This document shows, in pieces, positions 34,101 to 44,259 of a stretch of DNA of 64,000 bases. Source of the DNA: Mesostigma viride (taxonomy: Eukaryota > Streptophyta > Mesostigmatophyceae > Mesostigmatales > Mesostigmataceae); the NCBI GenBank assembly GCA_009746045.1, contig RPFO01001672.1:1-64000 (forward strand), read 5' to 3'. The notes under the pieces were generated by a model. It ran no database searches. It saw only the letters and a program-made list of their open reading frames with translations, and was not told the DNA's origin. Each line of letters starts with the position of its first letter. Position 1 is the stretch's first letter. The position numbers and the translations under genes were made by a program.

Positions 34101-35182
34101 CTTATCGTTCGGAATAAAGAAAATGTGGACTCTCAAAACATCAGCCAAAGCCGGTCCCATGTTGTCTATCTGGTTGAGCATGTAGTGATAATCTACAAGC
34201 TCAACCAGTGAACCCATGAAGCAGCTTGCCCTAGGGAGAACATGATGGGAGTTCTCAGAATAACAATCCACTGCCATTGCCATGGCGAGTACCCACACTC
34301 GTTTTCCCCCGTCTCTGTCGCAAGCAGATGCATCCATGGATCACATGAGACTTGTGTGGATGGCGGGAAACCAGGGAACCCGGGTTTCTGAATGGTCTAG
34401 AATGTGTGAGGGCGGGAAACTTTCTCAGGTGTGAAGACAAGTCCAGTGGATGTGCAGTTATGCTCAGCATTATACTGTACTCTAGTTATTTGGAGCCCCA
34501 GCCCCACCCCAAATTGCAGCGAACATGGTCACATGTCACTTAAAGGTACTACTACGAAATTGATCGGACTTGCCTGAAACGAAGGGTGCTTGGATGGGTC
34601 CGGGAGGTAGGGCAGCGCGTAAAATGGTAGGAACTCTGTTTTGAGGCACACGGAAGCATAGCAGATTTTACCGACAGAACTCGTTAGGGTGCGTGCAGCT
34701 GCCACTGCATCAGGTGGCACGGCGTGCAACCTCATGCCTTCAAGAGGAGGTGGCCAAGATGGGCCGATGGCGGGCAGCGTGCCAGCGCTTGACATTCATG
34801 CAGACAGCCATGTAATGGAGGGCAAGGGGTGGTGCCTTGTTGGGAGGGTTTGGGGCGAGGATTGCAGGCATGCTGATCTTCCCCCCCCATGACAGGCTCC
34901 CCCTTCGCTGGGCATAGCTTGAAGATCATGGGGATGCAAGTGCCCTGGTGCACCTAGAGCAAGGGTCCTTTACATCCCCACCCTTGCAGGAAGTAGCTTA
35001 GGATGTATGATAGGCCATATGCCCCCTCTCAAGGGCTATGTGCTACATATACTCCCAACGGAGTTATGTTACAATTCAATTCAATTCAATTGCAGGCATG
35101 AGTCTGTGCGTGTTCCTGGGTCAGCATACGGCTGCATGCTGAAGCAGTAGGTAACTTGCAGGTGCGATGAATGTGTGGGTGT

Positions 35183-35219
<37 letters not shown>

Positions 35220-38200
35220 GGGATGAGAAGAAAGGGAAGAAAGGAGAGAAAGGGGAGGTAAAGACATGTGAAGCTCAACCTGTCCACAGTTTCAGAAAAC
35301 TAGCTCTGTTGACAATGCAAGTGTCCTTTGGGGGTGCCTACCAGCCAAGCATGTTCGCCAGCCCCTGAAAAGACAGACATACAACAAGGACACCAACACA
35401 CAACTAGACCACATCGATAATAATCGTGGGGGCACTTTGGCATACGTCCATTCACTTGCGAGACCACCGACCAGATTGAGAGCTAATCAGTAGCACGATG
35501 GCAAGTGCGTCGCATACATCACCAGCATACCTTCACGGCCCATCTCGGCGCCACAGGTGTCCAAGTACCTGGTGCCGACCATGAGAAACCGAAAGCATGG
35601 GCAAGCAGTGACAGGAACCACCAGTCAGGTCAAGCCTGCGATGTGGCCCATGATCCAGGCATTACTTTGGTGCATGGCGGCGTAGCTGATGTACACACTG
35701 CAATCTCAAGCAGCGAATTAAAAATGCGCCGTGCGTGCGCAAGTTGCATTGCATCTACCCACAAACTCGGCTTTGCAGTTCATGCCGGGAAAGACGTGGC
35801 CAGGGCGCAAGGCTACCTATCTGCATGCCAGAAGAGATACAACTAGATAGGGCGCGAGGATACTATCTGCATGCCAGAAGAGATACAACTAGATTGGGCG
35901 CCAGGATACTATCTGCATGCCAGAAGAGATACAACTAGATAGGGCGCCAGGATACTATCTGCATGCCAGAAGAGATACAACTAGATAGGGCGCCAGGATA
36001 CTATCTGCATGCCAGAAGAGATACAACTAGATTGGGCGCCAGGATACTATCTGCATGCCAGAAGAGATACAACTAGATAGGGCGCCAGGATACTATCTGC
36101 ATGCCAGAAGAGATACTAAATCAACAGGGTAACGGCCCTATCCCACACCAGAGGGTGGCTTGGAGCATTCTCGATATAGAAGGTGCAGAACACAAGGAAA
36201 ATGACTTTTCCCAATACTTTCCGTGCACTCTGTTCCGCAGCGACAGCCTAGTGGATACAAGCAACCACAGCCGCCCTTACTTTCGGAATGCCTGCAACGA
36301 GGTGGACAGCGACTCCTTTGATTTCCCGGTGCCGCTGTAGAGTGCTGGGTATACGGCAAAGTAGACCTGCATGAAAAACTCCACCTCCTTGGCTTCCGTG
36401 TTTCGCTTGCTGCCTGCCGCCTGCAAGCCCAGAGCGGGGCAGGCATGCGGCGTGGTACCCCATCCATGGGGGAAACAGAGTGATGGCTTGTGTTAGGCAT
36501 CGAGGCTTGATCCGCTTATCAGTTTCCAGAGGTGATCTCCACCCCAAGGCGCGCTTGGAAACACAACTGTTGATTACCCATGCCGCCGGCATGTCCACTC
36601 CGCACAGAATCGCCGGATGCACCTGCCAGTGATATCCCGTCACGTGCCTCTTGCCACCGATAAGAGCCAGAGACAGCACAGTACAGTTGTTTTTATGGCA
36701 TGCGTCTGCCCTACACAAGCTTGGTTTGCAAGTGCGGGAAGACACCGGCAAGCGCAGACAGTCACGCGCACGCATGTTGCTGAAACAAAGGGAGGCCAGG
36801 CTACAAGCTATTTTCAGATGCTGTGCACACCCGGTGGTGATTTAGTCAATGTCTTTATGACAACGGAGAGAGTGAAAGGGGTAAAGCCTCATCCACAGCC
36901 AAGGTGTAGTTGATATCGAGTGGTCATACGTGGCCTGGCCCGCTGGACCAGAAATGCACCTGGGGGAAGATGAAGCGGCTCCAGAGCGCAAAGAAGGAAT
37001 CCCGCTCGCCATCCTCAAAGTGGCGGATGAGCTCCGTCTGCGCAGATGACGACCAGTTGATGATGCCGTTGCACGCATCCGCAGGGAGCCAAGGTGCGCG
37101 GTTAGCCCAGGCTGCTTTGAAACATCTCCAGGCTGACAAGGGGCGAGGTGCCTGGAGCAGGCTGATAGTGTGCTGTAGCTTTGGTGGCAGCAGCTTAGAA
37201 TCACGCTCTTTTACATATGGAGATGGAGATAGGGTAGGCTACGACCGTTCTTGCCTATCCAGCATGGCCGCCCTGACCATGTTGCGTTAGGCTTCAGCAG
37301 CTGTTCCACAAGAGCACCAGCCTTGGAGGCAACAGCCAAGTTTGATAGCGGCCACATGAAATAGCAGTAAAGTTGCAGCAGAGTGTAGCGCTCCAGTGAA
37401 ACGGAGACAGGTGCTGGCCAGCACCCAACGTCCCTTGTGCCAACATACCTGCAAATGCGTTGAATCAGCTCCGTGCCTCCTATGCGGGCTATGCTGGCCA
37501 TCGGGGCTCAATAGATGCTTCTCTCCTGCCAATGCCTGCACAGGGGGCCATCCCGATCAAGCATATAGACAGACAGGTGTGTGTCAGCTGCTTCACCCTG
37601 CAGCCGACTCATATGTGCGGGGCAGGAGACAACGGCCCATGGGGATAGGGGCACACTGGAGCGCTGCCTTTGCCACAAAACAAGCAAGTGGGCAATGCAA
37701 AGAGCATTTAACCTGGCCACAGAGCGCGTGCAGCCACAAATGACGAGGGCAGCGAGAGCCGCGCGGGCAAACAGCCACAAAGGCAAACACCCACCAAGAG
37801 TCTCCCCATGCATGCTCACACAGCACCAAGCTTTCAACAGGATCTTCTTCCTTGGCACGGGTATCCACGATTGGCATGGTATCCACGAGGCGGATTCCCA
37901 CGCTGCACTAGCGGTGAGGCAGGACCACGGTACGCGGACGGCGGTTGCATGTGATGCGCCGGCTGCAAGAAGTAAAGGATTGGGATGGGACGCCAGCTGA
38001 TACCACTTGAACAGCTAGTATTCAATAGCGCGTGCGCTGGGGGAAAATAGGAAAGGAACTGGAGAAAGTTATGTGACCCCTTGGCAGTTTACATGGATTA
38101 CACCGAGGGAAACAGACAAAGTGATGAAGCTTGCAACCACAGCAGGGATGATAGGCACAGGAAATTACTTGCTTATTTTTACGGAAACAAGCCAAGACAG

Positions 38201-38880
38201 CCCATTACCACGGTGAAAGAAAACAGATTAGCACACAGACAACTCCATGGCAGAGCATACGAGGGGGGATCCAGGAAGCCAAGCATGACGCAACGGCATG
38301 ATGTGGGAGCATGCTTGGAGCAGCGGCCGATATGGGATGCGTGGGCCATATGCCGAGTTTTTATAGAATGCCGTTCATCTCCAAGGATTGCATCATGCTC
38401 CTCAAGGAAAGGCATGTTGCAGAGAGGCACCACCACTCATTGCTGAGGAGAACAATTACACGTGCAGATTGATACTGCTTGCTCGGTTGGCACCAATCGG
38501 ATAAATGGAATAAAGATACACGCATGGGATTTACGTCAGCCTTTGAACTGCACCAGCGCATATATACATACAAAGATGCGCCTATACATTTACAAGAAAT
38601 TATTGTACATGAAAATGCTAACTATAGTTTTAGCTACACATATGTGAATCAATGCCGCAAATTCAATATGCATGCCGAACAAGGAACATCTAGCATGTCG
38701 ACGAGAAACAGAGCAATGCTTCACGGTACTTGCGATTGCCATGAAAACGTTGCAGACCGCGCCACCTTCACTCACCGCAACTGTGTTCAATAGGCCATGA
38801 TAGGTTAAGAATTCGGTCACGCACTCCAGTAGCTCGCAAGCAATTATACCATCCGAACTTGGAACGTTGGCGCCCCTCAT
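14917..38880 (-). CDS. ARMC9 orthologue (LisH and armadillo-repeat ciliary protein)
   Basis: A 24-kb spliced gene. About 26 exons were found, roughly 820 codons, close to the length of animal ARMC9. Order and motifs match that family: an N-terminal LisH helix pair, EFLPFYALPYLPDPSKHPSF (human TEFLPFYALPFVPNP), an armadillo/HEAT core with YGMALLMNLCLRQAGQ (human YSVALLMNLCLRSTGK) and VRAYVNGTLYSVL (human YVNGALYSIL), an acidic linker and a Ser/Arg-rich tail. ARMC9 works at the ciliary base and tip in animals and Tetrahymena; Joubert syndrome involves the human gene. Phases agree at every joined junction. Unresolved: exon(s) between 38776 and 37037 and between 28765 and 26639. The last exon carries a LINE, so the frame now ends at 15415, losing 25 residues. 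Parts are listed in the next entries. Confidence 0.9.
15004..15417 (+). mobile_element. 5'-truncated LINE, family A, inside armc9 last exon
   Basis: The flanking 9-bp duplication ACTGCGACC lies at 14995-15003 and 15418-15426. The element carries the end of an ORF2 (WKKMMDKAKWAQVIEDNEPP, stop near 15244), a 3' untranslated region with a CTCCC-CAAC-GGGAG stem-loop, and an AATT repeat tail. Two other copies in this window (46350-46652; 50332-50554, minus) share the same 3' end. It lies antisense to armc9. The perfect duplication suggests a recent insertion. Confidence 0.95.
16952..17072. repeat. 41-bp minisatellite, three copies
   Basis: Unit starts TGCGACCCTGAGGCAAGCC and ends CCCCACAG. It lies in an armc9 intron just past the donor of exon 17126-17224. 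On the plus strand each unit ends in CCACAG. Confidence 0.9.
18085..18249. repeat. 12-bp minisatellite GGGCCATAGGTG
   Basis: About 14 copies with GGGCCATGGGTG and TGCCATAGGTG variants. It begins about 20 bp from the acceptor of armc9 exon 17989-18063, on the intron side. Confidence 0.92.
19010..19205. repeat. degenerate ATAGCAACAGAT-type repeat
   Basis: Units of 10-15 bp such as GATAGTATAGCAACA and GATAGCATAGC, with inserted GCAAGGGATGGT. It lies in the armc9 intron just upstream (in transcript sense) of exon 18839-18952. Confidence 0.85.
20483..26639 (-). CDS. armc9 armadillo/HEAT-repeat exons
   Basis: Exons, high to low: 26439-26639 (RVLHGFHVCDLLGLS, ILRALFAHEDPAVRLALARL), 26002-26089 (YLLGASEACAEILCSVMAKE; donor CAG|GCACGT, a likely GC-AG intron), 25383-25448 (VLATLQKLTLRTKAQLMLIR; human VLGALQKFSLRRPLQ), 24421-24482 (VIPLVADILRYPDFNTKVTI), 23415-23484 (YGMALLMNLCLRQAGQIACE), 22306-22356 (VEILAVLQEYLESTDAQ), 21909-21964 (VRAYVNGTLYSVLQRPAI), 20924-20980 (EKAWQMGLESILSLIGKK; donor AG|GCAAGT, GC-AG), 20483-20540 (EPTFARQIRYILQLLKSTN; human MIRQIEFIIKQLNSE). 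Every phase joins. This is the best-conserved part and fixes the family. Confidence 0.92.
21445..21893. mobile_element. hAT-like MITE, 449 bp
   Basis: 15-bp perfect terminal inverted repeats (CAGTGCTCATTTTAG and its complement) are flanked by a perfect 8-bp duplication GCGCATGG (21437-21444 and 21894-21901). CAGTG-type ends and an 8-bp target duplication are hallmarks of the hAT superfamily. There is no transposase. It sits in an armc9 intron, only 7 bp past the donor of exon 21909-21964 once its duplication is counted. Confidence 0.92.
22400..22500. repeat. 41-bp direct repeat
   Basis: CTTGGGAACATGCAGCATGC followed by CACACAGCTTTAGCTCC occurs twice in full and once in part. It is intronic in armc9. 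Confidence 0.85.
22709..22945. repeat. 78-bp tandem repeat, three copies
   Basis: Each unit runs from AAAAGGCACATA through TGTCTCATGACAATACTGCA and ATGCACGCAAGCGATTGCC to CCAGGACAAAAG. The copies are nearly identical. It is intronic in armc9. Confidence 0.93.
23118..23290. repeat. 16-bp AT-rich minisatellite
   Basis: About 11 near-perfect copies of AATAATACACTATTCC, in the armc9 intron between exons 22306-22356 and 23415-23484. Confidence 0.95.
24198..24442. repeat. 44-bp minisatellite made of an armc9 donor junction
   Basis: About six copies. On the minus strand each unit reads ACCAAGGTCACCATCAA, which is the 3' end of armc9 exon 24421-24482, followed by GTGAGTGTGATCAGGAGTGG, the start of its intron. 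Roughly 20 bp of exon and 24 bp of intron are repeated as a block, giving a row of identical splice donors. Confidence 0.93.
25158..25189. repeat. CA dinucleotide repeat
   Basis: A run of about 16 CA units in an armc9 intron, next to C-rich runs at 25051-25080. Confidence 0.95.
27227..35568 (-). CDS. armc9 middle exons
   Basis: Exons, high to low: 35531-35568 (YLDTCGAEMGRE), 34574-34635 (EFLPFYALPYLPDPSKHPSF; donor is CAG|GCAAGT, a GC-AG intron), 33973-34047 (ALFDPDWVSGQRLRLEMFM), 32988-33125 (LPRPKLYTMYESYIS and a Ser/Pro stretch), 32007-32080 (DVGDEQVQQFLRAEGPYA), 31060-31180 (Gly/Ser/Arg-rich), 30279-30449 (57 codons ending LLSTESV, donor GTG|GTAAGCC), 28765-28836 (LRESVVFDRPTTPVHPPV, human LAHSVDFTRPGTAS). 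Possible further exons are 27948-27969 and 27227-27276 (SAIESDSHSKGRGSPK), but their phases do not join without another exon. The coiled-coil seen at this place in animal ARMC9 is not evident. Confidence 0.8.
29135..30290. repeat. 35-bp minisatellite, about 33 copies, each with a splice donor
   Basis: Plus-strand unit: GGAGGCTTACCACGCTCTCT then TCATCCCCATGCACA. On the minus strand each unit contains GAGAGCGTG|GTAAGCCTCC, a copy of the end of armc9 exon 30279-30449 (GAGAGTGTG|GTAAGCCTCC) plus the first bases of its intron. Variants CACA/CATA/CTCA and TCTTC/TCTCT/TCTTT are interspersed. Open frames run through it on the plus strand, but they only reflect a unit without stops. Confidence 0.96.
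31255..31548. repeat. nested 20-bp and about 110-bp tandem repeats
   Basis: ATAGGCTATTAGCATGGCAG repeats singly. It is also embedded in a longer unit that includes GATACGGTTGGACACGCGAA and AGAGGGGGATGGGGATGAG, seen three times. The longer unit is a copy of the intron end just before armc9 exon 31060-31180. Confidence 0.9.
32095..32434. repeat. 57-bp minisatellite, six copies
   Basis: Unit: GAGGGTAAAAACAAAACAGA, TGAATAATGACTGCGGTAGA, TAAGCAAACAAGTGCAT. It begins about 15 bp from the acceptor of armc9 exon 32007-32080. Read on the minus strand each unit carries a pyrimidine-rich TTTTGTTTTTACCCTC stretch like the one before the real acceptor. Confidence 0.95.
34873..35088 (+). mobile_element. 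5'-truncated LINE, family B
   Basis: 216 bp of 3' untranslated region ending in ACTCC-CAAC-GGAGT, TATGTTA and a CAATT repeat. A perfect 12-bp duplication ATTGCAGGCATG flanks it (34861-34872 and 35089-35100). It lies in an armc9 intron in antisense. The same 3' end is found at 46664-46884. Confidence 0.95.
35183..35218. repeat. run of 36 G
   Basis: An uninterrupted G homopolymer on the plus strand, followed by A/G-rich DNA. It lies in an armc9 intron, where it would be a C run in the transcript. The length is probably uncertain in the assembly. Confidence 0.9.
35825..36115. repeat. 46-bp minisatellite, about six copies
   Basis: Unit: ATACTATCTGCATGCCAGAA, GAGATACAACTAGATAGGGC, GCCAGG. The copies are almost identical (GATAGG/GATTGG). 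It is intronic in armc9. Confidence 0.95.
36281..38880 (-). CDS. armc9 5' exons: LisH and following helices
   Basis: Exon 38776-38880 starts at ATG 38880 and gives 35 codons, including ACELLECVTEFLTYHGLLNT, the LisH-type helix pair, with donor GCG|GTGAGT. Exon 36960-37037 gives TELIRHFEDGERDSFFALW (human LVAAFDNGDQKVFFDLW). Exon 36281-36420 gives EVEFFMQVYFAVYPALYSG (human LEFYLHIHFAIYLLKYSVG), donor AA|GTAAGG. At least one exon between the first two is missing; the phase needed is 0 to 0. A GTG lies upstream in frame, but the ATG at 38880 is the best start. Confidence 0.85.
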
Positions 38881-41730
38881 GATTACGAGTTGCACAGAAT
38901 TTAATGCCGATGTTCCCCTGCGTGAGGTGCAAAGCTACTCTCCATAAATGCTAGTGCAGCAATGCCATGGGAAAGTATCTGGGATACTCAATTAATAAAA
39001 GAGACGCCATGCGTCCAAAGCCAGGAGGTGTGCATATTCCCGAAAGGTGCTAAGTGCAACTGTTTGGTGCGACGATGGATACTAGTAGTTCACACATAAC
39101 GTAGTGTTTTGCGCAAAGGCCTTCCATCCAAGGTCGCGGATGCGAAGCGTTCGTCATCGGGAAAGCCGTTATTTGCCACAGAAGGTTTGGCACACCTAAA
39201 AGGGCGACTGGGAATTTCTTCCAACTCTACTGCAGCCATGAGCGATCGATTATATCATTCTACGAGTAGTTACGCCATGTATTTATGTGTAACCCATCGG
39301 AGGCTTCTGTAGAAACCTTCCTTTGGGTATCATGCCTGGGCATTCAAGCTCGAGTATAAATTTAACCTGGCGTCCTGTACGTCGTCTGGGCTTCAGAAAA
39401 GTGAGAAAACATGACAGGAAACATGAAGCACTTACTACCACAGCTGTCACGTGCGCTTTTCCACCGCGGTCGAGCCGACGAGCCGAAGAGCCCGAGAGCA
39501 AGAGCGTGCTTTGCTGCTGACATTCATACATCGTCGCGAGGGACGACTGACGAGTGACGAAGTACACTCGTATAACGAGACCGCCTGACAAAATTTCCAG
39601 GAGGAGGGGTGACATGCCCAGCCAAAATTTCACGGGTACTAGGGTCTGGCCCCAAGGCTGCCGGTGGCTGCATTGGTCCGGCCCCTAGATAAATATAGGG
39701 GCTGCGGCTGAAATAGCCTGCCGGCGGGTGGTCATGGCCCCCATATGGCGAGCCTACTGCCAAAGGGGATTTGCCACGTGGCAAGTGCTCGTCTGCAGTG
39801 TTTGGACTTCGGCGGGCGTTTCCAGCTGCACTACTGTAGGAATAAGCGGCGTTTATTAGGGGGCATAGGAATACGTGCACACATTTTGTTCAGCGGGGAA
39901 AGTGCCCCCGGGCTTCCGACGTGAGCAACACCAGGTGTATCCACCAGTAACAATCCATGGTCAGTTTCAAACCGAACATTCATTGGTGAATTTCTCAAGT
40001 ATTGTCAGCGGGCCTTGGAAAGGGGGCAAATTCAGCAAGCGCTGCGGAGCTTAGATACTCAAATTTCGTTTTTGGTTCGTAACTTACAGCTAATCAATTT
40101 GCTTCCGGATCAAAGTGTGATCTGGTCACTGAACACGAAAATTTCAGCGCGTTGGGGGGGGGCATATGGGGGCCGGCTGTCGGCGCACCGGTGGCGGCGC
40201 CCCAGGGGGGCGCTAGCATACTGGGGGCCAGCAAGTTTCATTCCGGCGGTTGGCATTGGACCCTGAGTTCAATATGGGGGCCGGACATTTCGACCTGGCG
40301 GTGGCGGTATTGGGCCCCCAAATAGCATGGCTGTATGTCACCCCTCCTATTTCCAGGTAAATAGGTGTACGTTTATTCCAAATATAACCAGTAGGTAATC
40401 CCTGCTAAGCCTAGGGTATCAAGATGTGTGGGCGGTTCCGCTTACGGCACTGTAGATAGCAGCTGATGGGAACATGCATGCTAGGGTATCAAGATGTCAG
40501 TGAGACCGCCTGAGAAAATACGTGGTGTGTGTTTGTCAAGAATCGAGTATAATCCTGTAGATACAAGATGCTGCGAATCGCAGCCTATCGCAGCGCACTT
40601 CAGAATATTTTGTGTCCGTCGACCGTCTTCGGTCCGTCCGTCATGAATCCGTTTTTGGAAAGCCGTGCATCTGCCCGGCGCCCCGGCCTGGCATGCTAGT
40701 GTTCACTACCTACAGTGTAGGTATTGGTAGTGTCCTGGCCCCACGCCGTTTCCAAATCTCTGCTGCATGGGCAACAACACCAACAACACTGCGGAATTCT
40801 TCACCAGAACATTCCACAGCGTATCTTGAAAACTGTATAGTGTATACAGTAATTGTACGACTGGCTCGTATACTTAGTCAGGATTCATCACTCATCAGCT
40901 TCAGCGGCGTGGCAATAATAATCTGACTGACAGGGTACAACAGCAAACAGCTTCAGGCTCGTACCTATTTGTGAGACCTGGATTCTGAATTTCTGATCAT
41001 GACCAGTGACCTTGCTCGTACACCTACGTATACGTAGGTCTGCTGCCCATGTGCGGCGTGGGACACAGCAACAACAACAACAACGTATACGTGCCAGAAC
41101 TGTTGTTTTGTTGGTTGTCGCCGCATATGAGCCGCATATGAGCAGCAGCGATATGAGCCGCATACGAGCCGGAACTGAAAGCTGCGTCATTCAGCGGCAG
41201 TACCGGCTTGTAGCGACGAATGTGGGGCCTTCAGCCCTTTCGCTGATGGGGGTACAGGCTGGAATAAACGGCACAGACAAACATGACGCGGTCCGTGGCC
41301 AATGATGTGGGGCCATCGGCCGCTCTGATTCGCCCGATGTCGTCCTCGAGGCGCAAAACCACGGGCGCTTTGCGAGGTGCGTGCAAAGAGCGGTAAAATA
41401 GGCCGCGTAGGGCCATTAGCGAGCATTTGGTAACAGCTCCATCGCACGGGCGAGCGGAAACGAGTTTTGTTTGGCAGACGTTCCCATCGCCCCTGAGGCT
41501 CCTTCGTGCTTGTACTCCATTAAAGCTGGCTGACAATACTCTGGCTCCGGTAGTGGCTCTGCCTGCAGCGGACGCTGGTGTCCGCAAGCTTGTCCGCCGT
41601 GTATTCCAGTTCGACTGCCCTCGGGAGGCAATTGAGCCCGGCTGAAGTGGCCCGGGTGGGCCGTGCTGCTATTTTTTTGCCTAGCAAATCGAGACACGCG
41701 TTTACATCTGGCTTTCTAGGTGTGTCCATT
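38881..41730. other. space between divergent armc9 and methyltransferase genes
   Basis: No convincing exon is seen on either strand, so it probably holds both promoters. It contains direct repeats GAGACCGCCTGA (about 39578 and 40501) and CTAGGGTATCAAGATGT (about 40418 and 40481), G/C-rich patches with GGGGGCC phrases at 39.6-39.8 and 40.15-40.32 kb, and two GTATACG stretches around 41.03 and 41.09 kb. These may be remnants of an old repeat, but I could not find clean ends. Confidence 0.3.
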
Positions 41731-43711
41731 ATGCCCGTCGCTAAGGTTCCCACAACTCGATATAGGTCAATGAAGATGCATGTGCCAGGGAAAGCGGCTG
41801 CCACCGAGGGCGGTGTGGTAGTCCGCGAGGTGCTGAACAAATCTGGCCGAACCAAAACGGATTCGTCGAGCGATCGCTTCTTTTACGCGCTTCCACGCCT
41901 GGTATGTCGCCATTTCATGGGATTCATAACACGACGTTTTTTTTTTCTGTACGGTCTCCTGTTCGTTTTGAAGTCTCTGACAATCGGCCCGGTTATGGTT
42001 CTTGGACGCATCTTGCTTCCGGCATCGCCCGTGCTCATGGCGTCCGGCATACTTTTCATATGTGTGCGTTTGCGCGGTTATGACCACTTTGACAGGTCAA
42101 GCACGTGGATGAAAAGTTTCTGGAGCAGCTGACTGAACTTTACCGCCAGAAAGTCCCGGAGAACGCTGTTGTTCTGGACCTTATGAGCAGCTGGCTTAGT
42201 CATTTACCGGATGTTCATTACACCAAAGTTATCGGCCATGGTATGAATGCGGCGGAGCTCAATCGAAACGATGCTCTCGATGAGCACTTCGTAAGCGATC
42301 TAAACGAAGGTATGCCTTTAGTTTCCAGGGCGGGTCGTTGTGTGTGTGTCTGAGGAGGGTATCGAGTAAGACCAGATGCACTTCTACGTGCTGTTGCTCA
42401 ATTGGTATGATCCTTACGCTCCGGGGCATTGTGTGTCAGCTTCGCCAGGTGTAGGTAAGTATATTTTCTTTGTTTTGCCAAACTTGTCCACATTTGCCAC
42501 CAGGGTTTTCCCCTTAGGTTTTTGTTTCCCAGACTTGGATAGCGTTGTGTGGATGGCAGTCCCACACATACTTTGTATTTTGAAATGCTTTTGCATACTT
42601 TGTATTTTGACATCTTACAGGTGCTGCAATTGTATCACATTGCGTTGCCTGCATGGTTTCTGTGTTGGTCTGCTTTTTGTTTGGTCGACGGTGCGGTCAA
42701 GTGACTAAAGCATAAGGTGTTTCTGATTGCTGCTGTGCGGCCGGTCTTATTGATATGCAGATCCGAGCTTGGCTCTGCCCAACGCTTCTGTTGATGCGGT
42801 CATCTGCGCCTGTGCGGTGCAGTATCTGCAGGTTTGTTATGCACACTTCTGCATGTGTGGTTGCATTCCCCCACATCCTGGTTGCACTAAACATAGTGGG
42901 CTTTTACATCTTAATTGCTGCAAGATGTGCTGAAATAAGAAGACAGTGCCAGCAGAGAGAATTCGGATGTTTCGTTTGTGGTTTGCATCTGATTAGTGCT
43001 CAGGATGTCATACCTGGGGCAGCACAGAGTGTGCACTTGCCATGGCGTGCTTGAAAAAGAGGGGGGGGGGGGGGGGGGGGGCATGCATTGTTGTTCTGAC
43101 TTTTTTATGTTGGTTTAAGCATTATTGTACCTCGAAAAGAACCTTTTTGTCAGTTTTCTCCTGGCGTTGTGAAGTGAGGGTGCATGGTCAGGCAACGCTT
43201 TCTGGCATGAACTGGTGCCTGGAGTTGTATTCAGTAGGTGGCTTGATGTTGGTGTTGATGTCGTGAGCTACGCAAGTTAGTAATTTTCTTTGCCACTTCT
43301 GCTCACTTCTGGTGGGTGGCTGCTACTGTCTTCCTGCTCACCCGCCCACTTGACCCCTTGTTTCTTCAGAACCCAGAGAAGGTGTTTGCGGAGATCCACC
43401 GGGTGCTCCGCCCGGGTGGCGTCGTTATCATGTCCTTCAGTTCGCGCATGTTCTTCCAGAAGGCTATCCGCGCGTGGCGCGACGGCACCAACTACAGCCG
43501 CGTGCAGCTGGTTAAGCAGTACTTTACGTGTGTCACCGGGTACACCGCACCCGAGCACTACACCGAGGTTAAGTTTGACGAGGAGTTGCATCCCGGGAAA
43601 CGCCGCAGCCTCTCACCCATGAGCAGGCTGCGCAGGCTCTTTGCCAAGGCGACCCCCATGGAGCCCTTCAACGCGGTTATCGCGTACAAGGGCTTCAAGC
43701 CGCATCAGTGA
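41731..43711 (+). CDS. SAM-dependent methyltransferase (type 11), four exons
   Basis: Exons 41731-41901, 42096-42309, 42761-42831 and 43370-43711 join in phase (CTG|GTATGT...gacag|GTC; G|GTATGC...atgcag|AT; CAG|GTTTGT...ttcag|AAC), giving 265 residues. Key parts: DRFFYALPRLVKHVDEKFLE, then VLDLMSSWLSHLP (SAM-binding motif I region of this family), ADPSLALPNASVDAVICACA-like motif from exon 3 (read as D then PSLALPNASVDAVI), VQYLQNPEKVFAEIHRVLRP and GGVVIMSFSSRMF. This is the plant/cyanobacterial methyltransferase-11-like group with an LDLMSSW box. Substrate unknown. The start ATG 41731 is the first in frame after a stop at 41551; an earlier leader exon is possible. The basic N-terminus could act as a chloroplast leader, but this is inference. 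Confidence 0.88.
43061..43081. repeat. run of 21 G in methyltransferase intron 3
   Basis: An uninterrupted G run between exons 3 and 4. Confidence 0.9.
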
Positions 43712-44044
43712 GCGTGGGTCTTGGCTACTGTGTTTTTGTGGTTTTGGTACCACACAAGGAGGGTTTATTAAGTGAGACGACTATTGGCTACAGGTTGGTA
43801 GACTGCCCGCCAGCTGTTGCTTGTATCACCAGTGATTTTACTGGCCAAGATTGGTCGGTGTAAATCCAGTTTTACACATGTAAGTGAAATCACAGCCTGT
43901 AGGTTGACATTGGCTATGTATGTCTCTTGGAAGGACAACCGTCAATTCTGCCCGAATGCCATGAGCTCGTTCAGGTGGGCATGGTAGTCGGTAGTGCCTG
44001 CCGTCTCTGAAGATTTTGTTTGTGTGTTTGTTTGTTTGTCTTTT

Positions 44045-44259
44045 TGTTTGTTTGTTTGGGGCTGGTTTCTCTAGGCATGCTGTTCACTGCTTCCACAGCA
44101 TGGCAAGAATGGAACTGCGTGAAAAATTAATTTAATCAATTAATTAAGCTGTCTCAGACGATTTTGTTTGTTTGTTTGTTTGGGGGTGGTTTCTCTAGGC
44201 ATGCTGTTCACTGCTTCCAAAGCATGGCGAGAATGGGACTGAGTGAAAAATTAATTTAA
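44045..44259. repeat. tandem duplication that holds an empty TTAA site
   Basis: A block from GGTTTCTCTAGGCATGCTGT to GTGAAAAATTAATTTAA occurs twice, at about 44060-44135 and 44187-44259. In the first copy the sequence runs on as TTAATCAATTAA. In the second copy the large element begins right after the same TTAA. Confidence 0.9.
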
